A DNA stretch of 64,000 nucleotides from Mallotus nudiflorus (GCA_947683625.1 CANTUR010000665.1:45834-109833); one strand, 5' to 3'. Shown: positions 12,401 to 26,209, counted from the stretch's first letter. Notes: a model not told the origin generated them from the sequence alone. Numbers and translations are program-made.

Positions 12401-12484
12401 TTAAGGCTTACTATAGGTTTCAATAGCTTTATGCTTTCCCATTTCCTAGTGCCGATCACATTCCCTTAGGTTTAGGTAATGACA
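9455..12484 (+). repeat. LTR2, shared by copies 1 and 2
   Basis: It starts TATAATAACC (TG has become TA) and ends AATGACA, about 3.03 kb. It lies between the purine tract of copy 1 and the primer site of copy 2, so it belongs to both elements. It keeps the donor-like AGGTAAGT (GT at 10163), the 66-nt block (11264-11329, ending with a good GTAAGT) and the hairpin array (about 11500-11850). No target duplication separates the neighbours, which rules out two simple adjacent insertions. Confidence 0.92.
11264..11329 (+). other. 66-nt exon-like block in LTR2
   Basis: It is flanked by TTTTCTCTTTTTTAG on the left and GTAAGTTAAT on the right, the best-preserved edges among the four copies. Confidence 0.45.
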
Positions 12485-12488
12485 AAGT

Positions 12489-12500
12489 TGGCATCAGAGC
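12489..12500 (+). other. Primer binding site, copy 2
   Basis: TGGCATCAGAGC, 4 bases after LTR2. One change from the initiator-Met complement. Confidence 0.88.
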
Positions 12501-12665
12501 TTTGGCTCATTTTTCATGCTTTTGAATGTCGATGTTTGTCTTGTCTCATGTTACTGCTGTACTTAGGTTGTTAATTGTTGCTTGTTGATTCCTTATCCTT
12601 AGGATTCTATGTTTGTGTTTATGTTCTTGTTTGTTATTGAATTTGGGTTTTCTTGTCTTTTTAGA

Positions 12666-14030
12666 ATGAGGCGTGCTCGAAATGCTCTTGCTATTAATGC
12701 AGAGCATGATGATGGTGAACAGTCATTTCAAGATGAGATTCTTCCTCCTACCCCTCGCCCTAGAGGTAAGGGTAGAGGTAGAGGTAAAGGTACGGGCAGA
12801 GCTAGAGTAGCAGCAGCTCAGAGGTAGGAATAACCTCAGGTAGAGCCCTAGATTCTAGTAGAGGATCCTATAACTTTTATAGCTGGTATGGCAGGTAATA
12901 ATCAGGGCTTAGTTGCTCTTAATCAGGCGATGCCTATGGTGCAGCAAATGCTTCAGCAAGATAATCAGGGGATGTCTGATGTAGATGCATCATTGTTATA
13001 CTCTAAAGTGCGACATGTTTTTTTATAGTACTGGAGATGCATTGTATTTCATTAACACCATTGAGTCCAAGACTAGAACATGAGTATTTTAATTATCAGA
13101 GGATCATAGATAGTGGAGTTATCTATCTTAGTGGGAACTTAGGACTAGTTTTTATAGTCCATTCAGCCCTTAATGACCGTGATGACTTAGTTGGGTTTTA
13201 AGGAGTAGTTTATAAGATTCTTCTGTCCATCATCTATGTGAGAGAACTATAGATGGTAGTTATTTAATATCGATAGGAGAGATCGATAAGTCAAGGACTA
13301 TACTCAGGAGTTCTATAGATTGATGAGACATGCTAAGGATGTGAGGTAGGATGTTGCTAGAGCAATTAAGCTGTATGTGACTGGGTTAGACCTAGTTTAT
13401 ATTAGCATTCGACCAGAGGGTCATAGTTTGGAGAGTGTTGTATAGGAGGCGAGATAGCTATAATGGAGGCATATCCGACACGGCACCATACCTGATCCTC
13501 ATGATAGTGGTATTGTTAGACCTATTCGGAGGGTGCATCAGCTAGTGTTTCAGATATGCAGCATGAGTACTCAGTCAGCAGAGTATATAGTTCATAGCAC
13601 ATCAGACTAGTAGGCACCATCTTGCCCAGGATCGCAGGAGTAGTAGGGCTGCTAGATTTGGTGGTAGTGCTAGCAACAGTGGACAGAGCTCTTAACATAG
13701 CAGTTATGGGTCTGAAGCTAGTGTGTGTTCCATGTGTGGACTAGTGCATCAGGGTCCTTGTCACTTAATGCCAGGAGAGTGTTTCAGGTGTGGTCATTTT
13801 GGACACTTTGCTAAAGCCTATCCTAACTATGGATTCTAGCCATCTTTTTCTCAAGGATCTTCACCTTCTATTGTCCAGCCTCTGTAGCAGGTGCCTCAGC
13901 AATATCAGAGACCCATGTACCATCAGCAGTAATCGATTCAGTTTACGAGTTAGTAGGGCCAAGGTAGGGGACATACTTAGCTATTCACCTTACATCAACC
14001 AGGACATGGATAGGCTAGGGTCTTTACTTT
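12666..14030 (+). pseudogene. gag: gag pseudogene, chromovirus copy 2
   Basis: The intact ATG opens a readable N-terminal part up to 12827 that begins MRRARNALAINAEHDDGEQS and ends in a basic glycine/arginine stretch (several GR or GK pairs), probably RNA-binding. The gag core follows with stops and small indels near 13000-13500. The zinc-knuckle region is at about 13765-13815 and keeps a recognisable Cys pattern ending near GHFGHFAK. An open frame at 13790-14032 reads across in another frame and is not real. Decay is similar to copy 1. Confidence 0.85.
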
Positions 14031-17000
14031 AACTCCTCGAGATGCATAAGCATCTAATGCAGTGGTAGTAGGTATTATTCTAGTCTGTTGTTCTAAGGCT
14101 AGAGCTTTAGTATCCCTTTTGTTTGCTTCTAAAGTGGCTTGTCTTCGTGCCAAGATGAGTATTCCTTTATCTGTTTTGACTTCGCTTAGTGATGAGTTGG
14201 AGACGGACATCTTCTTTCCATCTTTCATGCATTGGTTGAAGGTAGGTAATTATTAGCAGATTTGGTCCTTCTTGATGTAATTGAGTTTAATGTGATTCTG
14301 GGAATAGATTGGTTATCCTAGTATTATGCTTTTATGGACTGTCGAGTGAAAGAAGTAATTTTTAGAATTCTAGGTGAATAGGAATTCATATTTAGAGGTA
14401 GTGAGAGTTTTGTACCTCATAATCTTATTTTTTCCATTACAGTTAAGAAGATGCTTAGTATAGGGTGTCAAGGCCATCTAGCTATGGTTAGAGGTGTTCA
14501 AGTAGAAATGGGATCAATATAAAGGGTACCAATGGTACATGAATTCTCAGATATTTTTCCAGAGGAGTTACATAGATTGTCGTTGGATAAAGAGATAGAA
14601 TTTTGTATTGATGTTGTGTCTGGTACAAATCCTATCTCTTTGCCACCTTATAGGATGGCACTTGCAAAGCTAAAGGAGCTAAAAGAGTAGTTGCATGAAT
14701 TGTTGGATAAGGAGTTTATTTAGCAAAATACATCTCCTTGGGGTGCTTTGGTTCTTTTTGTAAAGAAGAAGGATGGTAGTCTTCGACTTTATATTAACTA
14801 CAGATAGTTGAATAAGGTTACTATCAAGAACAAGTATCCACTGCCCATGATCGATGATTTATTTGATCAGTTGCAAGGAGCTCAGTATTTCTCTAAGATT
14901 GACTTGAGATCTAGGTATCATTAGCTGAGGATTAGAAGTGAAGATATACCCAAGTCAACATTTCAGACTAGGTATGGTCACTATAATTTCCTAGTGATGT
15001 CCTTTGGGTTGACTAACGTCCTAGCAATCTTTATGGACTTGATAAATAGGGTGTTTAGGCCATTCTTAAACTGATTTATGATTGTGTTTATTGATGACAT
15101 TCTGGTATATTCTAAGAATAAGTCAAAACATGCGATGCATTTGAGATTGGTGCTACTGACTTTGAGAGAGCACCAATTGTATACCAAGTTTTCAAAATAT
15201 GAGTTTTGGTTAGACCAAGTGGCATTCTTAGGCCATGTCGTATCTAAAGATGGCATTCAGATTGATCCTAAAAAGATTGAGGTGATCACTGAGTGGCTAA
15301 GACCCATAACAGTTACAGAAGTGAGAAGTTTTCTTGGTTTATCGGGCTATTACAGGGGATTTATGATGGACTTCTCTAAGATTGCCATACCTTTGACCAG
15401 ATTGAACCAGAAGAATGTTAGTTTCGTATGGATTGATAGATGTGAGGAACATTTCCAGTTGCTTGAAGACTTATTAAATTTCGATCTAATACTGATATTG
15501 CCTTCTGGTGACGATGGATACATGGTGTATTGTGATGCTTCTCATGTAGGATTGGGTCGTGTGCTAATGCAAAATGCTAGAGTGGTTGCTTATGCTTCAA
15601 GGTAGCTGAAGAAGCATGAGCAAAATTATCCTACTCATGATCTGGAGATGGCAGCAGTTGTATTTGCACTAAAGATTTAGAGGCATTATCTATATGGTGT
15701 CACTTGTGAAATATACATCAACCATAAAAGCTTGAAGTATATCTTCAAGCAGAGGGATTTGAACCTAAAGTAGAGAAGATGGATGGAACTTTCTAAAGGA
15801 CAATGATTGTTTGATTCTTTACCATCTAGGCAAGGTGAACGTAGTAGCATATGTGTTGAGTAGAAAATCAGTAGGCAGTCTTGCCCATATTAGTACTGAG
15901 AGGAGGCTAATTATTCAGGAATTGTATGAGTTGATTGATCATGGGTTTACAGTGGAAAATGACTAAGAAATGCCTTTTAGCTCAGTTCAAAGTACGATAA
16001 GTGTATTTGGATAGAGTTAAGGCAGGTCAAAGAAGGGACCCATAATAACAGAGAATCATGTTGGAAGTGAAATAGGGTCAATCCATATAGTTTATGATTG
16101 ATAGTGAGGGTGTTCTATGCTTGGGCACTCGGTTGTGTGTGCCAAATGTTGATGATCTGAGGACAGAGATATTGGAAGAGGCATATTTTTCTGCTTACAG
16201 TAGTCATCCAGTTTATACTAATATGTATCATAATCTAAAGGATACATACTAATGGAATGGAATGAATAAGGATGTTGTATAATTTGTATACAAGTGTCTC
16301 ACATGTCAGCAGGTGATACTAGAGCATCAGAGTCCCTCAAGATTGTTACAGCCCATGTCTATCCTAGAGTGGAAGTGGGATATGATTGCCATAGATTTTG
16401 TGACTAGTTTACCTCAGACGACAAGTGGATTTGATGCAATCTGGGTGATAGTTGACAGGTTAACTAAGTTAGCTCACTTTATGCGGGTAAAGAAGACATA
16501 CCTATGGATAGGTTGGTACGGTTGTATATCAGCAAAATTATTTGTCTTCATGGAGTTCTAGTAAGCAAAATATTTGACAAAGGAGCCACTTTTACATCAG
16601 TTTACAAGAGTTACATAAAGCCTTAGGCATAAGGTTAGACTTTAGCATATCATTCCATCCTCAAACTGGTGGTCAATCTAAAAGGACCATTCAGACTTTA
16701 GAGGATATGCTCAGAATGTGTGTGATGGATTTTGGAGGTCAATGGGATAACCACTTGCCACTGATTGAATTTGCATATAACAATAGTTATCATGCAAGTA
16801 ATGAAATGGCTCCGTATGAAGCACTATATAGTAGGAAGTGCATATCATCTTTTTATTGGGAAATTGGTGAGAGACAACTAATAGGTCCAAAGTTAGTGCA
16901 GATTACTTCTGAGAAAGTTCCTATCAATCAGCAAAGGTTTAGGACAACTTTCAGAGGCAGAAGAGTTATATTGATCCTAAAAGGAAAGATGTTTCCTTTC

Positions 17001-17425
17001 TAGTTGGACATATGGTGTTTTTGAAAGTATATCCAATGAAAAGAGTTATGAGGTTCAGTAAGAAGGGTAAGTTAGCTCTGAGATACATTGGACCTTTCGA
17101 GATACAGTCACGAGTTGGACAAGTGGCCTATAGACTAGTGTTACCACCTGAGTTATCTCAAATCCACCTAGTGTTCCATGTATATATGCTAAGAACATAT
17201 GTTCCTAATCCTTCTCACATACTTCATCCTCAAGCACTGGAGCTCAACGGAGAATTGTCTTATGAGGAGTATGCAATGGCAATTATGTACCACCAAGTTC
17301 ATCAGCTTCGCTCCTGGGATATTTTGATGGTAAAAGTGCTTTGGAGTAATCACATAGTAGAAGACTGTATGTGGGAGACAGAATCCGAGATACAAGTGGC
17401 CTATCCCTGCCTTTTTCTTCAATAA
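14031..17425 (+). pseudogene. pol: pol pseudogene, chromovirus copy 2 (most complete of the three)
   Basis: In the protease, about 27 bp covering the active-site Asp are deleted near 14105. Reverse transcriptase runs from about 14540 to 15420; its palm is readable at 15078-15605 with FIDDI at 15087-15101. The same frame enters RNase H with the YCDASHVGLG motif, so this copy keeps the RNase H lost in copies 1 and 3. Integrase spans about 16200-16900 and carries the same Glu-to-Lys change as copy 1 (16680-16682). The C-terminal part with chromodomain is readable at 17012-17425 (VLWSNH near 17336). Stops and frameshifts occur in most domains. Confidence 0.9.
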
Positions 17426-17473
17426 ACCTTATATTTGCTTGCTTTTCTTTGAAATTTGAGAATGAATTTTTGT

Positions 17474-17486
17474 AAGGGGGGAACAC
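17474..17486 (+). other. Polypurine tract before LTR3
   Basis: AAGGGGGGAACAC directly precedes LTR3. Confidence 0.8.
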
Positions 17487-17770
17487 TATAATAACCTAAA
17501 ATTTTTAATTATTTTATATAATTAAATAATGAGGCTTGCAACATTATTAATAATTTTTATCGTATGTTATTATTATTATTAATATTATTATATTAAACTA
17601 TTATATTTAATTACTAAATTTAAAATTCTATTTAGGAACTATTAATATTATTATTTCTATCTCATTTTTATTTACATAGCATTATTATTATTTGCATAGC
17701 ATTTTTTTTAACTAGAGTTATTATTATTATTATTGTTACATGTATATATTATGGCTGAGTAATTTTGACA

Positions 17771-17904
<134 letters not shown>

Positions 17905-18596
17905 CTTATTTTTGTCATCTCCCTCACGCTATTTCACCTCTCTACCCTCTCTCTCACGCTGACCTCCATCCCACCAACACCACCATCCTCCTGCCGCCCC
18001 CACCATCTAGTTCTTCTTCTTTCCTTGCTATCTTAACAGCAACAACAGCACCAAAGACCAAGACCAGTAGCAGCAGCCTTCTCCCTCGCACAATAGCAGC
18101 AGCAGCCCTCCCTTGTCTTAGGATTTCGGTTTTAGGTAAGTTCTAGGCTATTTTAGTTGAGTTTGTTAGGTTGATTTTTAGTTGATTTAGGTTTTTAGTT
18201 AGTTGATTTGGTTAGTTTTTTTTTGTTGATTTTTTTTATATTTTTTAATTATTCAGAATTTTATTTTTAATTGTTTGGTTAATTATTTTGGTTGATTTTG
18301 TTATGGGTATTAATAAAAATAATTTATTTTGGTTAATTCAATTTTATGGATTTTGTATAATTTATTTAGATGTTTTAAGTTTATGTATATTTTGTTAATT
18401 TTGTTAATTAATTATTTGGGTTGAATATTGAATTAATTAGAGTTAGTAAATTAAGGTAGTAATTATTTTTTAGTAAATTTATATTATTTTTGAGGAATTA
18501 TTATGTTTATGTGAATATTGGAATTTCTAATTTCTGATTTCTAATTTCTGTTAGGGTTTCTAATTTCTGATAGTCGTTTTATTTTCTATATTTTAG

Positions 18597-18662
18597 TCGT
18601 CCCTCCAGTCACTTCTACCGGTCAAGGTCCAACATGACGCATTAGAGGAGTGCCTTCATCTT
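18597..18662 (+). other. 66-nt exon-like block in LTR3
   Basis: It follows TCTATATTTTAG and is followed by GTAATT. The length is identical to the other three LTRs although a large deletion ends just upstream. Confidence 0.4.
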
Positions 18663-19874
18663 GTAATTTAATATTTGATTTGTATGTCGAGTTTTGCAAA
18701 CTAAAATATATTACATTATGATGAATTTAATTTTACAAGATTCTAGTAAGTGTTCATATATAATGTTGCATGATTTAATTTATAGTTGATTTATTTTATT
18801 TTTATTTATTTTAATTTTCTTTGTCTTATTTTCATTAATTTTAAAAAAAAACTATGGTAGAATTAGCTACCTGCTGGGTTTCATCAGGATTGTGTGCGCA
18901 CTAGTAAAATATTTGATTATATTAATTATATTACTGTTGCTGAAGGTTTGTTGGTGCTTTGCTCTCGGACATCGCCAGTAATATGATATTTGATTATATT
19001 GATTAAATATTGGGGCCAAAGGTCTAGTGATGCTTTGCTCTTGGACACCGCTAGTAAAGTTGGATTTTTATTTATTAAATCACTAGGGTCAATGGTCTAG
19101 TGATGCTTTGCTTTCAAAATCGCCAGTGATATTGGATTAAGTGATGTCACTGCGGCTGTATATCCTGGTGATACTTTACTCTTAAAATCCGGCAGTCTTG
19201 GATTTAAGTGAGCTGTATAGCTGTTATAATTGAGGACTAAGGCTCTACCTAATTTTTTTTACTGAAATTTTTAAAAAGCATTTAAATATTTCTTTATTTC
19301 CTTTTGAAAAGTGGATTTCTTATATGTATATCAAATTATATGAATAAACTTATAAATATATTATGTTTTCATAAAAACTTATTTTAAAGGAGATTTTCAA
19401 ACTGCATTCATTTCTTTTATTAGCTTACTCAGTGAGGTCTAACTCCTCTCAATTTATTTTTTTTCAAGAGTTTGGGAGTCTTTTGTTAGGCCTACTTCCC
19501 TAAACCGAGTAGCTTCTTTACTGGCTATCTTATATAGGTCATATAGTGTCTTTGTATTAGTATCTATGCATCGCAGTAGAGAACTGTATAACTGCATATT
19601 TTAAGTTGAATATTATGTATTGAGATTTATGTACTGAGATACTATTTGTACAATTGATGATATTTATTTTATGCACCATGATGTTATGGTGTAATTAAAT
19701 TGAGAAAAAAATCAGTTTGATAATGTGCATAATGATTTAATTATTTTATTGTGAGGTTTTAAAGTGAAATATTCCACATTTTTCTTTTAATGCTTACTAT
19801 AGGTTTTAGTAGCTTTATGCTTTCCCATTCCCTAGTGCTGGTCATGTGCCCCTAGGTTCGGGTCATAACAAAGT

Positions 19875-19886
19875 TGGTATCAGAGC
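19875..19886 (+). other. Primer binding site, copy 3
   Basis: TGGTATCAGAGC, a perfect match to the complement of the plant initiator-Met tRNA 3' end, 4 bases after LTR3. Confidence 0.93.
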
Positions 19887-20051
19887 TTTAGCTCATTTTT
19901 CATGCTTTTAACTGTCGATGCCTATCTTTTCCCATGTTACTGCGGTACTTAGGTTGTTAATTATTGCTTGTTGATTCCTTATCCTTTGGATTTTACGAAT
20001 GTATTTGTGTTTTTGTTTGGTTTTGAATTTGGGTTTTCTTGTCTTCTCAGA

Positions 20052-21420
20052 ATGAGGAGTGCTCAGAATGCCCCTACTTTTGATGCAAAGCATGATGATG
20101 GTGAGCAGTCATTTTAAGATGAGATTCTTCCTCCTACCCCTTGCTATAGAGGTAGGGGTAGAGGTAGAGGTAAAGGTAAGGGTAGAGCTAGAGTAGCAGT
20201 AGCTCAGAGGTAGGATCAGCCTTAGGTAGAGCCCCAAATTCTAATAGAGAATCCTGCAGCTTTTGCAACTGGTATGGCGGGTATTAATTAGGGCTTGGCA
20301 GCTCTTAATCAAGCAACGCCCATAGTGCAGTAGATGCTTCAGTGACATAATCAAGGGGTGTTTGATGTAGATGTGGCATTGCTCTACTCTAGAGTGGGAT
20401 GAGTTTATTTTGATGGTATTGGAGATGCATTAGATTTCATTAACACCATTGAGTCCATGACCATATCTGGGTATTTTAATTATTAAAGGATCATGATAGT
20501 GGAGTTATCTATCTCAGCAATACCTCAGGATTGGTTTATGCAGTCCATTCAGCCCTTCATGATCTCAATTACTTAGTTGGGTTTTAAGGAGCAGTTTATA
20601 AGATTATTCTATCCTTAATCTATGCAAAAGAACCATAAATAACAACTGCTTAATATCCACAAAAGAGATCGATTAATCAAGGACTATACTCGAGAGTTAT
20701 ACAAATTAATGAGACATGCTGAGGATGTGAGGCAGGATGTTGCAAGAGTAGTTAAGCTATATGTGATTTGGTTAGGCCTAGCTTATATTGGCATTTGACT
20801 AAAGGGTCGTAGTTTGGAGAGTGTTATAGAGGACGCGAGATAGCTAAAGTGGAGGCATATCCGACACGGCACCATACCTAATCCTCATGATAGTGGCATT
20901 GTTAGACCTATTCAGAGGGTGTAACAGCTAGTGTTTCAGATAGGCAGCATGAGTGCTCAATCAGTAAGTACTTCTCAGCAGAGCAAATAGTTTAGAGCAC
21001 ATCAAACTGGTAGACACCATCTTGCTTAGGATCATAGGAGTAGTAGGGCTACTAAATTTGGTGGTAGTGCTAGTAGCAGCAGTGGACAGAGCTCCAAACA
21101 TGGCAATTCTAGGTCTAGAGCTAGCACATGTGCCACGTGTGGATGAGTGCATCAGGGTCCTTGTCACTTGATGCTAGGAGCGTGTTTCAAGTGTGGTTAG
21201 TTTGGACACTTTGCTAGAGCCCATTCAAACTATAGATTCTGACCATCCTTTGCTTAAGGACCTTTACATTTTGGTTGTCCAGCCTCTGCAATAGGTGCCT
21301 CAGTAGTATCAAACAGCCATGTACCCTTAACAATACCGATTTTGTTTGTGAGTCAGCAGGGTCAAGGTAGAGGACATGCTCATCCATTCACTTTATAGCA
21401 ACTAGGACGTGGACAGGCTA
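20052..21420 (+). pseudogene. gag: gag pseudogene, chromovirus copy 3
   Basis: An ATG at 20052 opens the N-terminal part; a basic glycine/arginine stretch follows near 20150-20200. The core, with stops, covers about 20390-20900. The zinc-knuckle region at about 21145-21225 reads CFKCG followed by a stop where copy 1 has Glu and most families have Gln, so the knuckle is interrupted. An antisense open frame at 20961-21167 is a shadow of the Ser/Arg-rich linker. Confidence 0.83.
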
Positions 21421-24016
21421 AAGTCTTTACTTTGACTCCTCATATGCGCAGGCATCTAATGGAGTGACAGTAGGTATTATTCCAATATATTGCTCTGAGG
21501 CTAGAGTTTTATTTGATTCGAGTGCTATGTATTCCATTGTATCCTTTTTGTTTGCTTCTAAAGTGGCTTGTCTTCGTTCCAAAATGAGAATTCCTTTGTC
21601 TATTTTGACTTCGCTGAGTGATGAACTGGAGACGGACATCTTCTTTCCATCTTGTTCTGTGTTGATTGAAAGTATGGAATTATTTGCAAACTTGGTCCTT
21701 TTGGATATGAATGAGTTTGATGCGATTCGAGGAATGGAATGGTTGTCATAGTATTATGCTTTTATGGACTGTCGAGTGAAAGAAGTAATTTTTAAAATTC
21801 CAGGTGAAGAGGAATTCAGATTCAGAGGCAGTGAGAATTTTGTGCCTTATAGTCTTATTTCGGCCATTATAACTAGAAGAGGGTGTCAAGGCTATTTAGC
21901 TATAGTTAGAGATGTTCAAGTAGAAGTGGGATCATAAGAAAGGGTACTAGTGGTACGTGAATTCTCAAATATTTTCCAGAGGAGTTACTTGGATTATCGT
22001 TGAATAGAGAGATAGAATTCTGTGTTGATGTTATGTCTGGTATAGATCCTATCTCTATGCCACCTTATAGGATGGCACCTACAGCGCTAAAGGAATTGAA
22101 ACAGCAATTGCAGAAATTATTGGATAAGGGGTTTATTCGGCCTAGTACATCTCCTTGGGGTGCTCTGGTTTTTTTAATGAAAAAGAAGGATGGTAGTCTT
22201 CAATGCTGTAATGACTATAGACAGTTGAATAAGGTTACCATCAAGAACAAGTATCCACTCCTCAGGATCGATGATTTATTTCATCAGTTGCAAGGAGATC
22301 GATATTTCTCCAAGATTGACTTGAGATTTGGGTATCATCAACTGAGGATTAGAACTGAAGATATACCCAAGTCAACATTTCAGACTGGGTATGGCCACTA
22401 TGAGTTCCTAGTGATGTCCTTTGGGTTGACTAACACCCTAGCAACCTTATGGACTTGATGAACAAGGTGTTTAGGCCATTGTTGGACTAATTTGTGATTG
22501 TGTTTATTGACGACATTATGGTCTATTCCAAGAATAAGTTAGAGCATGTGATACATTTAAGATTAGTGCTGTAGACTTTTAGAGAGCACCAATTGTATAC
22601 CAAGTTTTCAAAATGTGAGTTTTGTTTAATCTAGAGAGTTCAAAATGCAACAGGGTCAATCTAGAGAGTTTGTGATTGACACTGAGGGTGTTCTATACTT
22701 GGGTACTCGATTGTGTGTGTCGAATGTTGATGATCTGAAGAAAGAGATCTTAGAATAGGCCCATTTTTTTTGCTTATAGTATTCATCCAGGTTTTACCAA
22801 GATGTATCATAATTTAAAGGATACATACTGGTGGAATGGAATGAAGAAGGATGTTGCATAATTTGTATCTAAGGTGTCTCACATGTCAGTAGGTGAAACT
22901 ATAACATCAGAGGCCCTTAAGATTGTTACAGCCCATACATATCCTATAGTGGAAGTGGAATATGATTGCCTTAGATTTTATGACTAGTTTACCTCAAACA
23001 ATAGGTGGATTTGATGCAATCTAGGTGATAGTTGACAGGTTAACTAAGTCAGCTCACTTTTTACCAATAAAGAAGACATACTCCATAGATAGGTTGGCAC
23101 GGTTATATGTCAGCAGAATTTATTGTCTTTATAGAGTTCCAGTGAGCATAATATCTAATAGAGGAGTCATTTTTACATCAGTTTTCTAGCAATAGTTACA
23201 TAAAGCCTTGGGTACAAGGTTAGACTTTAATATAGCATTCCATCCTCAAACTAATGGTTAGACTGAAAGGACCATTCAAACTTTAGAGAATATGCTCAGA
23301 ATGTGTGTAATGGATTTTGGCTTGGAGATTAATGGGGTAACCACTTGCCACTGATTGAATTTTCATATAACAATAATTATCATGCAAGTATTAAAATGGC
23401 TTTTTATGAAGCGTTGTATGGTAGGAAGTGCATATCACCTTTATGTTAGGAAATTGGTAAGAGACAGCTGACAGGTCTAGAGTTAGTGTATATTACTTTT
23501 GAGAAAGTTCCTATCAATCAACAAAGGTTAAGGACAGCTTTTAGCAGGCAGAAGAGTTATGTTGATTTTAGAAGGAAATATGTTTCCTTTCTAGTTGGAG
23601 ATATGGTGTTTCTGAAAGTATCTCCAATGAAAGGAGTTATGAGGTTCATTAAGAAGGGTAAGTTAGCTCCAAGATACATTAGACCTTTTGAGATACGATC
23701 ATGAGTTGGAGAAGTGGCCTATAGACTAGTGTTACCACTTGAGTTATCTCAAATCCACCCAGTGTTCCATGTATCTATGCTGAGAACGTATGTTCTTGAT
23801 CCTTCTCATGTACTTCAACCTCAAACAATGGAACTCAGCAGAGATTTGTCTTATGAGGAGTATCTAGTGACGATTGTGGATTGCCAAGTTCGTTACCTTC
23901 GCTCCTGGGAGATTCTGATGGTAAAAGTAATTTGGAGTAATCATATAGCAAAAGATTGTATGTGGATGACATAATCCGAGATACAAGTCGCCTATCCCTA
24001 TCTTATTTATCAGTAA
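21421..24016 (+). pseudogene. pol: pol pseudogene, chromovirus copy 3 (RNase H deleted)
   Basis: Protease is readable at 21464-21751 with an FDSSA active-site region (Asp codon 21515-21517; the usual motif is DSG). The reverse transcriptase fingers and palm are open at 22000-22458 until a frameshift near 22445; the catalytic IDD codons remain (22502-22516). About 850 bp are then missing at about 22635, removing the RT connection and RNase H, with CTAGAGAGTT present twice near the junction. Integrase follows from about 22740 and keeps the catalytic Glu (23265-23267), unlike copies 1 and 2. The C-terminal part with chromodomain is readable at 23714-23974. Confidence 0.88.
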
Positions 24017-24063
24017 ACCTTGTATTTCCTTACTTTTCTTTAAAATTCGAAGATGAATTTCAG

Positions 24064-24077
24064 TAAGGGGGGAAGAC
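24064..24077 (+). other. Polypurine tract before LTR4
   Basis: TAAGGGGGGAAGAC directly precedes LTR4; the best-preserved tract of the array. Confidence 0.85.
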
Positions 24078-24369
24078 TGTAATAACCTGAATTTCTTTTA
24101 ATTATTTTATATAATTAAATATAGTGGTTTACAACATTATTAATAATTTTTATCGTATGTTGTTATTATTATTAAATTAAATTGTTATATTTAATTACTA
24201 AATTTAAAATTTTATTTGGGAACTATTAATATTATTATTTCTATCTCATTTTTATTTACATAGCATTATTATTATTGATTATTATTATTTACATAGCATT
24301 ATTTTTAACTAGAGTTATTATTATTATTATTGTTACATGTATATATTGTGTCGTTGAGTAATTTTGACA

Positions 24370-24452
<83 letters not shown>

Positions 24453-24469
24453 TACTACTACTACTACTA

Positions 24470-24507
<38 letters not shown>
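24370..24507. repeat. (ATT)n(ACT)n microsatellite in LTR4
   Basis: About 27 ATT units are followed by about 19 ACT-type units with one interruption (ACC). Confidence 0.97.
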
Positions 24508-24508
<1 letters not shown>

Positions 24509-25950
24509 ATTTTTATGGTTAAGAGCTTGAGTAAAGGCCAAATAAATTGTAGATCATACTCTTCCCTCCTATTCTTCACGCCCTCTCCATTTCTGTCATC
24601 TCCCTCACACCATTTCACCTCTCTGCCCTTTCTCTTACACTAGCTTCCATCCTAGTAGCACCACCATCCTCGTGCCACCCCACCATCTGCTTCTTCTTAT
24701 ATCCTTGTTGTCTCAACAGCAGCAGCAGCATTAAAGACCAAGACCAGTAGCAGTAGCTTTCTCCCTCACATAGCAACAATAACTCCGGTTCAGGCAGTAG
24801 TAACCCTCCCCTATCCTAGGATTTTAGTGTTAGGTAAGTTTTAGGTTAGTTTAGTTGAGTTTGTTAGGTTGATTTTTAGTTGATTTAGGTTGTTAGTTAG
24901 TTGATTTAGTTAGTTTTTGTGTTGATTTGATTTTTGGTTGATTTTTATTATTTTTGTTAATTATGCAGAATTTTATTTTTAATTATTTGGTTAATTATTT
25001 TGGTTGATTTTAGTTATGGATATATATAAAAATGATTTTATGTTTGGTTAATTTAATTTTATGGATTTTGTATAATTTATTTAGATGTTTTAAGTTTATG
25101 TATATTTTGTTAATTAATTATTTGGGTTGAATATTGAATTAATTAGAGTTAGTTAATTAAGTTAGTAATTTTTTTTAATAAAATTATTTTTTAGTAAATT
25201 TATATTAATTTTGAGGAATTATTATGTTTATGTGAATATTGGAATTTTGGGGTAATTATGTAATTTTGTTGAAAATATAGTTAAATTATACTTTAAATGG
25301 TTTTACAATTTTATAGAGTATTAGAATAATTTTTATAAATTAATTACTATTTTTAACTAATTAATTCTAATTTTTGAAAATTATATTCAAATAATAAATT
25401 ATTTATTATTTTGTGATTAAATGGGCTTTTAATTAATTTTTTATTTTATTTAAACTATTTAAATAATTAAATGTGAATTTGACTAAATATGTTGAATATT
25501 TGAAAAATAGGAATTTTATAAATATTATATTATTATTTAAGATTTTATTAATTATTGTGGAAAATATTTATATTTAGTTTTTTGAAATTTCAATAAATTA
25601 TATTTTTTATTTTATGGATTTTAGTTATTTTAATATGTTAGTATTTAATATTTGCCTTTTTGTTTTTTGTAAACCTCGATTGGGGATTTGAGTAATTTGG
25701 GGTCCTAACCCGAGATGTTGAGCTTGTGTGAAGTTTAGAAGTGTGCTTGCTTGTATGATTGACTCTATTTTGGTAGTGAGATGTCTGTTTTATAGATGAG
25801 ACTTTGTTGAATTTTTAGTAGATTTCTCGTAAAACGTGACATCAGGTCAATCCCAAATTTTGAATTTCGAGTTCGAGTCGAGTCTTGCTTAGAAATTCTA
25901 AAAGTTAGGGTTTCTAATTTCTAATAGTCATTTTATTTTCTATCTTTTAG

Positions 25951-26016
25951 TCATCCCTTTGGTCATGTCTACCAGTCGAGGTCATACATGACGTATTAGA
26001 GGAGTGCCTTCATCTT
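25951..26016 (+). other. 66-nt exon-like block in LTR4
   Basis: It is preceded by TTTCTATCTTTTAG and followed by GTAAGTTAAT. Confidence 0.45.
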
Positions 26017-26209
26017 GTAAGTTAATATTTGATTTGTATGTCGGGTTTTTCGAACTAAAACATTTTAAATTCATCAGAATTTAATTTTACAAGATTCTAG
26101 TCGATATTCTTATATAATGTTTCATGATTTAATTTATAGTTGATTTAATTTATTTTTATTTATTTTAAATTTCTTTGTCTTATTTTCATGTATTTTAAAA
26201 AAACTACGG

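Larger units (their letters stand above)
10163..12664 (+). other. Candidate leader intron, copy 2
   Basis: TTAG|GTAAGT in LTR2 pairs with the acceptor-like TTGTCTTTTTAG ending at 12664, one base before the gag ATG at 12666. The length would be about 2.5 kb, and the primer binding site lies inside it. Confidence 0.5.
18136..20050 (+). other. Candidate leader intron, copy 3
   Basis: TTTTAG|GTAAGT in LTR3 pairs with the acceptor-like TTTTCTTGTCTTCTCAG ending at 20050, one base before the gag ATG at 20052. It is about 1.9 kb because of the LTR3 deletion. It encloses the primer binding site. Confidence 0.5.
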
